Source: Rhodoplanes sp963712435
GTDB lineage: Bacteria; Pseudomonadota; Alphaproteobacteria; Rhizobiales; Xanthobacteraceae
Reading direction: 5' to 3'
NCBI GenBank assembly: GCA_963712435.1
Contig: CAVQIB010000017.1
Span: 1-64,000 of the forward strand
Length of the DNA stretch: 64,000 nt
Shown here: piece by piece, positions 56,223-64,000 of the stretch
How positions within the stretch are numbered: the first letter of the stretch is position 1
Layout: every line of letters begins with the position of its first letter
Notes under the pieces: model-generated
What the model was told of the DNA's origin: nothing
The model's database searches: none
What the model saw: the letters and a program-made list of their open reading frames with translations, nothing else
Program-made: the position numbers and the translations under genes

Positions 56223-57515
56223 TCAGAACCCGCTCAGACGTTCGATTTCCGCGCCGCACGCCACGAGCTTGCCCTCGAGGCGCTCGAAACCGCGATCCAG
56301 ATGATAGACGCGGTTCACCAGGGTCTCGCCCTCGGCGGCGAGCGCGGCGATCACCAGCGAGACCGAGGCGCGCAGATCGGTCGCCATCACCGGCGCGCCT
56401 TTCAGTCGCGGCACGCCCTCGATCGTCGCGGTCTGCCCTTCGAGTTGAATCTGCGCGCCGAGGCGCGCCAATTCCTGCACATGCATGAAGCGGTTCTCGA
56501 AGATCGTCTCGGTGATCTGCGAGACGCCGCCGGCGCGGGTCATCAACGCCATCAGCTGCGCCTGCAGGTCGGTGGGAAAACCGGGGAACGGTTCCGTGGT
56601 GACCTCGACCGGGGCGAGGCCGGACCCGTTGCGCACGACGCGCAAGCCGGAATTGGTGGATGAAATCTCCGCGCCCGCGCGCACGAGCACGTCGAGCGCC
56701 GCCTGCAGCAGTTCGGGCCGCGCCCCCTCGAGAACGACGTCGCCGCCCGCCATCGCCACCGCCATGGCGTAAGTGCCGGTCTCGATGCGGTCGGGCAGCA
56801 CGCGGTGGCGCGCGCCGGACAGCCGCGGCGCCCCGGTCACGACGATGCGCGGCGTTCCCGCGCCGGTGATCCTCGCCCCCATCTTGTTGAGGCACTCGGC
56901 GAGATCGGTGATCTCCGGCTCGCAGGCTGCGTTCTCGATCACGCTCTCGCCATGGGCGAGCGCGGCCGCCATGAGCGCTGTGTGGGTGCCGCCAACCGTG
57001 ACCTTGGGAAAGTTGATTTCGCCGCCCTTCAATCCGTGCCGTGCGCGCGCCACCACATAGCCGCGGTCGATGTCGATCTCCGCGCCGAGACACTGCATCG
57101 CCATGACCAGCAGGTCGACGGGACGCGTGCCGATGGCGCAGCCGCCCGGCAGCGACACGCGCGCCTCGCCCATGCGGGCGACCAGCGGCGCGATCACCCA
57201 GAAACTCGCGCGCATTTTCGCGACGAGTTCGTAGGGCGCGGTCGTGTCGACGATGCGCTTGGCGGAAATATGCAGCGTCTGGCCTTCATATTCGCTGTCG
57301 CCCGGACGCTTGCCGCCGACCATCACGTCGACGCCGTGATTGCCGAGAATGCGCTGCAACAGCGCGACGTCCGCCAACCGCGGAACGTTCTCGAGAACGA
57401 GAATCTCGTCGGTCAGAAGGCTCGCGATCATGAGCGGGAGCGTGGCGTTCTTGGCCCCCGAGATCGGGATGCTTCCCGTGAGCGGCCGTCCCCCGACAAT
57501 GCGAATGCGATCCAT
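56223..57515 (-). CDS. murA: UDP-N-acetylglucosamine 1-carboxyvinyltransferase
   Basis: MurA adds enolpyruvate to UDP-GlcNAc, the first committed step of peptidoglycan synthesis. The 430-residue length is standard. It shows GGRPLTGSIPISGAKNATLPLM, RASFWVIAPLVARMGEARVSLPGGCAIGTRPVD with the active-site Cys (the fosfomycin target), and TEPFPGFPTDLQAQLMAL. It ends with GFERLEGKLVACGAEIERL. Intact and essential, it is a useful marker of clean sequence in this part of the window. Confidence 0.97.
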   Translation of the reverse strand: MDRIRIVGGRPLTGSIPISGAKNATLPLMIASLLTDEILVLENVPRLADVALLQRILGNHGVDVMVGGKRPGDSEYEGQTLHISAKRIVDTTAPYELVAKMRASFWVIAPLVARMGEARVSLPGGCAIGTRPVDLLVMAMQCLGAEIDIDRGYVVARARHGLKGGEINFPKVTVGGTHTALMAAALAHGESVIENAACEPEITDLAECLNKMGARITGAGTPRIVVTGAPRLSGARHRVLPDRIETGTYAMAVAMAGGDVVLEGARPELLQAALDVLVRAGAEISSTNSGLRVVRNGSGLAPVEVTTEPFPGFPTDLQAQLMALMTRAGGVSQITETIFENRFMHVQELARLGAQIQLEGQTATIEGVPRLKGAPVMATDLRASVSLVIAALAAEGETLVNRVYHLDRGFERLEGKLVACGAEIERLSGF

Positions 57516-57602
57516 GGCGCCCTGCCCCAGTGATGAACCGACGTGGTCGCGTCAGTCCAGGAGATTTCGCGATCGTCCGACGGCCTGCAGTTCTCAAACA
57601 GC

Positions 57603-57848
57603 TCAACCGCATGTCTTGTCGGGAATGAATTCGGCGGAATCGTGGGGCGTCTCCGCCGCCTCGGCCGAGCCGCCCGGGTCTCCGCCCGCCGCAGGGCCCG
57701 GAAATTCGCGCTCGCCGCCGCGCGAGCGAGCCAAGGCTTGTTGTTTGCGACGCAGCAGATTCGCCCGCAGCGCGGAGGCGAGGCGCTGTCCGCGCCGATC
57801 GCGCGGCGCGGTTTTTCCCGATGGACCGTGGCGCTGATCATCATCCAT
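57603..57848 (-). CDS. small basic protein, unknown
   Basis: The 81 residues start MDDDQRHGPSGKTAPRDRRGQRLASALRANLLRRKQQALARSRGG and have an acidic tail. The RLASALRANLLRRKQQAR motif resembles small conserved proteins next to murA in Hyphomicrobiales. No function known. Confidence 0.6.
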   Translation of the reverse strand: MDDDQRHGPSGKTAPRDRRGQRLASALRANLLRRKQQALARSRGGEREFPGPAAGGDPGGSAEAAETPHDSAEFIPDKTCG

Positions 57849-58056
57849 GACCTCTTATACTAATGGCGCAAGCGTGCTGAGCAAGTGCGAGATGAAGCCT
57901 TCGGTACAGAGCATCCTTGCGATGTCCCGCGCCTTGTGGCAGGTTCCCGCGCCTTTCGACGCGCGAGCGGTCGTCGCGTCGAGGCGCCCGCCTTTTTTCC
58001 CGGTGGACCGTTCCGTCACTGTGGAATGCGCCCGCCACAAGATAATTCGGAGGATT

Positions 58057-58347
<291 letters not shown>

Positions 58348-58464
58348 CCTAATTGCTAATTTTCTTTTCAAGGGCCGGAGCCTAAGAACGTGGCAAAACG
58401 AATCGCATCGCATCTCCGAGCCTGTTGGCGGACGATGCGAGCGCAGAAACAGGGAGGAAGCCTT

Positions 58465-58764
58465 ATGAGTCTCGACGAGTCTGCTCTTCATAAAGTCGCC
58501 GCGCAGCGATTTCGCCTCGCGATCGTGCTGACGGCGATCATGCTGGTGTCCTATTTCGGCTTCATACTTTTGGTCGCCTTCAACAAGCCGCTGCTTTCCA
58601 CGCTGCTGACTCCCGGATTGAGCCTCGGCATTCTGCTCGGCGCGCTGGTGATCGTCTGCGCCTGGGTCCTCTCCCTGATTTACGTGAACTGGGCCAACAA
58701 CCACTACGACCGGGTGGTGGCCCAAGCCGTAAGCGCCGCGACGGCGCACGCCGGGAGGAACTAA
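58465..58764 (+). CDS. DUF485 membrane protein (YjcH-like)
   Basis: The 99 residues have two helices (LAIVLTAIMLVSYFGFILLVAF and GLSLGILLGALVIVCAWVLSLIYVNW) and the family end NNHYDRVV. DUF485 proteins precede ActP-type symporters. An AGGGAGGA ribosome site precedes the ATG, and the symporter starts one base after the stop. Confidence 0.93.
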   Translation: MSLDESALHKVAAQRFRLAIVLTAIMLVSYFGFILLVAFNKPLLSTLLTPGLSLGILLGALVIVCAWVLSLIYVNWANNHYDRVVAQAVSAATAHAGRN

Positions 58765-58765
58765 C

Positions 58766-60373
58766 ATGAGCGGCGGAATCAATTACCTATCGGTCACGTT
58801 TTTCTTCATCTTCATCGTCGCGACGCTCGGAATCACCTACTGGGCCGCGCGCCGCACCAAGACCACCGCACATTTCTACGCCGCCGGCGGCGGCATCACC
58901 GGCTTTCAGAACGGCCTTGCGCTTGCCGGCGACTATATGAGCGCCGCGAGCTTCCTCGGCATCGCCGGACTGGTGGCGATGAACGGCTTCGACGGATTGA
59001 TCTATTCGACCGGCTGGCTGGTCGGCTGGCCGATCATCCTGTTTCTGATCGCCGAGCCGCTGCGCAATCTCGGCAAATACACCTTCGCCGACGTTGTCGC
59101 CTATCGGCTGAAGCAGACGCCGGTGCGCATCGCCGCGGTGATCGGCACGATGTCGGTCGTGCTCACCTATCTGATCGCACAGATGGTCGGCGCCGGCACG
59201 CTCATCAAGCTTCTGTTCAATCTGGACTACACGGTTGCGGTGGTCATCGTCGGCTGCGTGATGATGACCTATGTGCTGTTCGGCGGCATGATCGCCACGA
59301 CCTGGGTGCAGATCATCAAGGCCGGGCTTCTGCTCGGCGGCGCCATCGCGATGGCGTTGCTCGTCTTGTCGCAGTTCGGCTTCAATCCGACCAACCTGTT
59401 CGCGCGCGCGGCCGAGGTCTATGGCCAGGGCGTCCTCGAGCCGGGCACCAAGGTCGTCACCGGCGCCTGGGACGCCGTGTCTCTCGGCCTCGCGCTGATG
59501 TTCGGAACGGCTGGCCTGCCGCACATCCTGATGCGCTTCTACACCGTTCCGGACGCAACGCAGGCGCGCAAGTCCGTCGTCTGGGCCACCGTCTGGATCG
59601 GCGGATTCTATCTGATCACCTTCATCCTCGGCTTCGGCGCCATGGTGCTGGTCGGGCAGAAGGACATCCTCGCCGCCGGCGGCGGCGGCAACATGGCGGC
59701 GCCGCTGCTCGCCAATGCGCTGGGTGGACCGGCGCTGTTCGGCTTCATCTGCGCCGTCGCCTTCGCGACCATCCTCGCGGTGGTGGCGGGCCTCACGCTG
59801 TCGGGCGCCGCCGCGCTGTCGCACGACTTCTGGGTCAGCACCGTCAAAGGCGGCCACGCCTCGGAAGAGGAGCAGCTCAAGGTCGCGCGCATCGCCTCGA
59901 TCATCCTGGGCGTCTGCGCGATCCTGCTCGGCATCCTGTTCCAGGGCCAGAACGTCGCCTACATGGTCGGCCTCACCTTCTCGATCGCGGCCTCGGCGAA
60001 CTTCCCGGCGCTGATGCTCGCGATCTTCTGGAAGAAGCTGACCACGGCGGGCGCCGTCTCCAGCATCGTGTTCGGCGCGATCGGCACCTTGCTGCTGATC
60101 TATCTCGGACCAACCATCCAGTTCGATCTGCTTGGTCCGAAGGTCGGCGGGAGCGTGACCGCCGCCGACGTGAAGGCGTACCAGGACATGATCATGAGCC
60201 AGTGGTGGTTCTTCCCGCTGAAGAACCCGTGCATCGTGACCATGACCGGCGCGTTCCTGATCGGCATCGTCGTTTCCCTCCTGAAGCCGGAGCGCAGCTC
60301 CGAAGCGGCCTTCGAGGAGATGGAGCGGCGCGCGACGATGGGCGCAATCGTCAAAGCGGCGCCCGCCGAGTGA
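58766..60373 (+). CDS. actP: cation:acetate-type symporter (ActP-like)
   Basis: The 535-residue SSS-family membrane protein has FYAAGGGITGFQNGLALAGDYMSAASFLGIAGLVA, LIAEPLRNLGKYTFADVVAYRLKQ, GGMIATTWVQIIKAGLLLGG, LMFGTAGLPHILMRFYTV and FATILAVVAGLTLSGAAALSHDFW. The motifs are those of ActP; acetate or a related short acid is likely but not proven. Intact. It is paired with the DUF485 gene before it. Confidence 0.92.
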   Translation: MSGGINYLSVTFFFIFIVATLGITYWAARRTKTTAHFYAAGGGITGFQNGLALAGDYMSAASFLGIAGLVAMNGFDGLIYSTGWLVGWPIILFLIAEPLRNLGKYTFADVVAYRLKQTPVRIAAVIGTMSVVLTYLIAQMVGAGTLIKLLFNLDYTVAVVIVGCVMMTYVLFGGMIATTWVQIIKAGLLLGGAIAMALLVLSQFGFNPTNLFARAAEVYGQGVLEPGTKVVTGAWDAVSLGLALMFGTAGLPHILMRFYTVPDATQARKSVVWATVWIGGFYLITFILGFGAMVLVGQKDILAAGGGGNMAAPLLANALGGPALFGFICAVAFATILAVVAGLTLSGAAALSHDFWVSTVKGGHASEEEQLKVARIASIILGVCAILLGILFQGQNVAYMVGLTFSIAASANFPALMLAIFWKKLTTAGAVSSIVFGAIGTLLLIYLGPTIQFDLLGPKVGGSVTAADVKAYQDMIMSQWWFFPLKNPCIVTMTGAFLIGIVVSLLKPERSSEAAFEEMERRATMGAIVKAAPAE

Positions 60374-60429
60374 TCGGCGGAGCATGCCGCGGCCACCGCC
60401 GCGGCGGACGAATATGTAGTGCGTAACGA

Positions 60430-60465
60430 GGACGCCGCCGCGCTCGCCAGCCGGCGGCGTCCTTT
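60430..60465 (+). terminator. terminator after actP
   Basis: A perfect 10-base-pair stem (GGACGCCGCC/GGCGGCGTCC) with a 13-base loop is followed by TTT, 56 bases after the actP stop. The rest of 60374-60743 shows no gene. Confidence 0.8.
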
Positions 60466-60743
60466 CACTTGGCGGCCATCATTTGGCCGGGTCGCTTGGT
60501 CGGACCGCACCGAACTCGTTCTGTCGTGCGAAATGCTGTTGCTCCGCCGTGCAAATGACCTATCGTCCGGTGTCTGCAGCGAATTGCGTTCCTGCGATCA
60601 CTCCGGTTGTGGCGTGGTCGCGTTTCTACGGCGGACCGGTTTCCTTTTCGCCGGAAAACGTCAGGCCCGGCCGGCGCGGGCGTCGGGCCGGAGCCAGGCT
60701 CCCGCAGCGAAGGCGCGGGCGGTCGAACCGACAAGAGGATGTC

Positions 60744-61052
60744 GTGCGCGCGAACGCGGCTATGATCGAAGCGATCCGGCGGGATCCGCATTTCCAGACG
60801 CTCGTCGCGCGCAGAGCGCGCGTCGCCTGGACGCTCACCGCAGCGACGTTGATCATCTATTTCGGCTACATCGCCATCGTCGCCTTCGCCCCGCAATGGT
60901 TGGGTGTCTCCATCGGCGGGGTCATGACGCTCGGCATACCGGTCGGCCTCCTGGTGATCGTCGCCGCTTTCGTGCTCACCGCAGTCTACGTCCACCGCGC
61001 CAATACCGAGTATGACGCGCTGACGCGGCAGATCATCGAGAAAGTCGAATGA
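60744..61052 (+). CDS. DUF485 membrane protein
   Basis: The second DUF485 copy, 102 residues: MIEAIRRDPHFQTLVARRARVAWTLTAATLIIYFGYIAIVAFAPQWLG, then VGLLVIVAAFVLTAVYVHRANTEYDALTRQII. GTG 60744 has a GAGG site; ATG 60762 is the alternative. It overlaps the next symporter start by four bases. Confidence 0.9.
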   Translation: MRANAAMIEAIRRDPHFQTLVARRARVAWTLTAATLIIYFGYIAIVAFAPQWLGVSIGGVMTLGIPVGLLVIVAAFVLTAVYVHRANTEYDALTRQIIEKVE

Positions 61053-62749
61053 GATCGCGCCTGCGCTCGGGCATCGCCGCGCTCATGCTGCTCGCGTTCG
61101 CGAGCGCGAGCGGGGCGCACGCGGCCGACGCGGTGGCGTCCGGCGCGCCGAACGTCTCAGCCATGGCGATGTTCCTGATCTTCGCCTCGGCGACGCTCGT
61201 GATCACCTACTGGGCGGCGAACCGAACGCGCTCGGCCGCCGATTTCTACGCGGCGGGCGGCGGCATCACCGGGTTCCAGAACGGGCTCGCCATCGCCGGC
61301 GACTACATGTCGGCCGCGTCCTTCCTCGGCATTTCGGGCCTCGTCTTCGCCAGCGGCTACGACGGGCTGATCTACTCGGTCGGCTGGCTGGTCGGCTGGC
61401 CGATCGTCCTGTTCCTGATCGCCGAGCGGCTGCGCAATCTCGGCAAGCTACACCTTCGCCGACGTGGCGTCGTTCCGGCTCGAGCCAGTCCCGATCCGCA
61501 TCCTGTCGGCGATCGGCACGCTCACCGTGGTCGCGTTCTACCTGATCGCGCAGATGGTCGGCGCCGGCAAGCTGATCGAGCTCCTGTTCGGCCTCCCCTA
61601 CCTCTATGCGGTGATCATCGTCGGCGCGCTGATGATCGTCTACGTCGCCTTCGGCGGCATGGTGGCGACCACCTGGGTGCAGATCATCAAGGCCTGCCTG
61701 CTGCTCGGCGGCGCGACCTTCATGGCGTTCATGGTGCTCGTGAAGTTCGGCTTCTCGCCGGAAGCGCTGTTCAAGGCCGCGGTCGCGGTGCATCCGAAGG
61801 GCGCGTCGATCATGGCGCCCGGCAGCGCTGGTCTCCGATCCGATCTCGGCCATCTCGCTCGGCGCTGGCGCTGATGTTCGGCACCGCCGGCCTGCCGCAC
61901 ATCCTGATGCGCTTCTTCACCGTGGCGGACGCCAAGGCCGCGCGCAAGTCGGTGTTCTACGCCACCGGCTTCATCGGCTATTTCTACATCCTGACCTTCA
62001 TCATCGGCTTCGGCGCGATCACGCTTCCTGATGAACGACTCCGACCACTTCACCGGTCGGACCGGGCGGCGTCTACAACAAGGTCACCGACCTGATCGGC
62101 GGCACCAACATGGCGGCGATCCAGCTCGCCAATGCGGTCGGCGGCGTCGCTCTTCCTCGGCTTCATCTCGGCCGTGGCGTTCGCGACCATCCTCGCGGTG
62201 GTGGCCGGCCTGACGCTCGCGGGCGCCTCGGCCGTCAGCCACGATCTCTACGCCTCGGTGATCGCCAAGGGAACGGTGTCCGAGGACAAGGAGGTGCGCA
62301 TCTCGAAGATCTCCGCGGTCGTGATCGGCATCGTCGCCGATCGTATCTCGGCTACGTCTTCGAGAACCAGAACGTCGCCTTCATGGTCGGCCTCGCCTTC
62401 GCGGTCGCGGCAAGCTGCAACTTCCCGGTGCTGCTGATGTCGGTTTTCTGGAAGGGCACGACCACGCGCGGCGTGCTGATCGGCGGCTTCCTCGGCCTCG
62501 ATCAGCGCCGTCGCCGATGGTGGTGCTTGAGCCCGGCCGTGTGGGTAAGACCTTCGGCTTCGAGAGCGCGCTCTTCCCCTACGACAATCCGGCGCTGTTC
62601 TCGATGGCGCATCGCCTTCGGCGGCATCTGGCTGTTCTCCAAGACTCGACAGCCAGCCAGCGGGCGCCCGCGACGAAGCGGGCGCCTTCGACGCGCAATA
62701 CGTCCGCTCGGAGACCGGCATCGGCGCGTCCGGCGCGGTCGCGCACTGA
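61049..62749 (+). CDS. second ActP-like symporter, many frameshifts
   Basis: A signal-like N-terminus (SGIAALMLLAFASASGAHAADA) precedes FYAAGGGITGFQNGLAIAGDYMSAASFLGISGLVF and LIAERLRNLGK, intact to 61446. From there extra bases break the frame repeatedly (about 61447, 61830, 61862, 62032, 62069, 62147, 62337, 62346, 62499 and 62512). The ActP sequence (YTFADVASFRLEPVPIR, LMFGTAGLPHILMRFFTVADAKAARKSV, AVAFATILAVVAGLTLAGASAVSHDLYA, ALFPYDNPALFSM) continues across frames to GIGASGAVAH and TGA at 62747. Reconstructed length about 560 residues. Confidence 0.85.
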
Positions 62750-62868
62750 CCGAGCAGGTCGGCGCATGCTGACCGACCGGCCTGCAATTCGCTAAGGCGC
62801 GGCCGCCGTCGCTCCGGCGTGCCAGCGGCCGCGCCCGCGCTGAGCGCACCGCCCGGCAGGAGCGGTCA

Positions 62869-64000
62869 ATGCCGCAAGCCTTCGACGCGCAGAACCCGCC
62901 CTTCGACCGGCTGAGCCACGACGAGATCGAGCGATCTGCGCGCGCGCGCTCGACATCGGCTATTTCCGCCCGGGCGAGCCGATCATCGAGCACGGGCAGC
63001 GCGTCCGAACATCTGCACGTCGTCATCAAGGGCTCGGTCGAGGAGCGCGACGGCGAGGAACTCGAAGCCGTGCTCGGCCCCAAGGACAGCTTCGACGCCC
63101 GCGCGCTGGTGCATGGCGCCGCCGGCACGAGCTTCGTCGCCGCCGAGGAGACGCTCTGCTATCTCGCTGCCCAAGGCGCTCGTGCTCGATCTGATCGCGC
63201 CGCAACACCGGCTTCGCCGCGTTCTTCTATCTCGAGCTGTCGCGCAAGCTCGCGCTCCTACGCGCGCGCACGCGAGGACCGAGCGGCGTCGATTCGGTCC
63301 TGCGCGCGCGCGTGCGCGACGTCGCGGCTGCAGCCCGCCGTCTTCATCGACGGCGACGACCACGCATCAAGCGAGGCCGGCAGCGCTCATGCGCGAGCGC
63401 AACACCAACGCGCTGCTTCGTCCGCGACGGCGACGCAGTCGGCATCATCACCGGCATGAATCTGTCGAAGGCGGTCGTGCTCGATCGCCTGCCGCTCGAC
63501 GACCAAGGTCGCGACGTCTGCCATTTCGACGTCGTCTCGGTCGAGACCGACGATTTCATCTTCGAGGCGCTGATCACGATGACCCGCCACAACAAGCGCC
63601 GCCTCGCGGTCGCAGTCGAACGGCGCAATATGTCGGCATGCTCGAGGACATCGACATTCTCGGCCTGGTCGCCGGCAATTCGCAGCTCATTCCCGGCCGG
63701 ATCGACCGCGCGCGCGCGCATCGACGATCTCGCCGATCCCCGCGCGCGACATCCAAAGCCAGGTCGAGCGCCTGCACCGGCAGGGCGTCAAGGTCGAGGT
63801 GATCGCCGAGATCACCTCCGATCTCAACCGCCGCCTGTTCGCCAAGCTGTTCGACCTGATCGCCTCGCCGGCCATCCGCGAGGCCGGCTGCCTGATGGTC
63901 ATGGGCTCGGAGGGCCGCGGCGAGCAGACCGTGCGCACCGACCAGGACAACGGCCTGCTGCTGGCGCGCGCCGGTGCCGGAGGACGAGCTGCAGGCCTTC
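62869..64000 (+). CDS. cNMP/CBS/DUF294 protein, frameshifted and cut by the window end
   Basis: It starts MPQAFDAQNPPFDRLSHDEIE. Across frames there is a cyclic-nucleotide-binding-like domain (IGYFRPGEPIIEHGQRSEHLHVVIKGSVEERDGEELEAVLGPKDSFDARALVHG) and a CBS pair (GDAVGIITGMNLSKAVVLDRLPLDDQ, VVSVETDDFIFEALITMTRHNKRRLAV). A DUF294 core follows with CLMVMGSEGRGEQTVRTDQDNGLLLA, the GlnD-like motif. It follows the second ActP gene and is the third DUF294 protein here. The end lies beyond base 64000. Confidence 0.8.

Noticed and set aside
58787..60385. A minus-strand open frame of over 500 codons opposite actP, and similar ones opposite argG (388-2190) and the porin (19773-21590).
   Set aside because: They mirror the codon structure of the real genes, show low-complexity Arg/Asp/His-rich products and no ribosome sites.
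61049..62749. Programmed ribosomal frameshifting in the second ActP gene.
   Set aside because: There are about ten shifts in varied contexts without slippery heptamers or conserved downstream structures.

Overview
The window is GC-rich, densely coded alphaproteobacterial chromosome, most likely from the Hyphomicrobiales (Bradyrhizobium/Xanthobacteraceae side). The main evidence is a complete lipid A very-long-chain fatty acid (VLCFA) gene cluster around acpXL. Supporting evidence is several small exported families common in that group (three DUF1236 proteins, DUF3551, DUF3072), a SigF-NrsF pair, and three copies of a dispersed palindromic repeat. I cannot name the genus.

Layout. 0.6-9.8 kb: argG, a CAP-domain protein, aroE overlapping a fumarylacetoacetate-hydrolase-family gene, a remnant of a cation-diffusion facilitator, a 2-hydroxyacid dehydrogenase, a ROK-fold protein whose halves look swapped, a GlcG/HbpS protein and a first CBS-DUF294 protein. 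9.8-16 kb: small membrane proteins, a sodium:solute symporter with its DUF4212 partner, and a second CBS-DUF294 protein. 16-19 kb: a frameshifted BTAD/TPR regulator divergent from a frameshifted methyltransferase. 19.5-25.7 kb: two cobalamin riboswitches, the first ahead of an OprB-type porin and the second ahead of a cobalt ECF transporter set (DUF4198, CbiM, CbiL-like, CbiQ, CbiO).

25.9-33.5 kb is an accessory stretch: three type II toxin-antitoxin pairs, a hydrolase, a GST, a CocE-type hydrolase, an internally deleted TPP-enzyme gene and a transposase-like stub. 34-40.2 kb: acpXL, fabZXL, fabF2XL, fabF1XL, a fabG-like gene, adhXL and lpxXL, which build and attach the VLCFA of lipid A. 40.4-47.6 kb: a membrane protein, PaiB-like and RES-domain fragments, an autotransporter, a PotF-like binding protein, DUF3551, rhodanese and a methyltransferase. 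47.6-51 kb: NrsF and SigF divergent from bufA1-bufB-bufC, a bufferin-type RiPP metallophore locus, with matching SigF-like promoter motifs on both sides. 51-57.8 kb: exported proteins of unknown role, three DUF1236 paralogues and murA.

58.06-58.35 kb holds a tRNA-Thr(GGU) gene split in its anticodon loop by a compact group I intron. 58.4-64 kb: two DUF485-ActP symporter pairs and a third DUF294 protein that runs off the window.

Many genes in certain blocks (16-19, 24-25, 31-32.5, 35-40, 43-44 and 61-64 kb) are broken by single-base indels while the protein sequence stays conserved across frames. This looks more like uneven sequence quality than gene decay, and those genes are annotated here by their full reconstructed extent. 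The features I find most worth following are the tRNA-Thr intron, the apparently permuted ROK protein, the ketosynthase-like FabF2XL without its catalytic residues, the riboswitch-controlled porin, and the repeated symporter/DUF294 modules.
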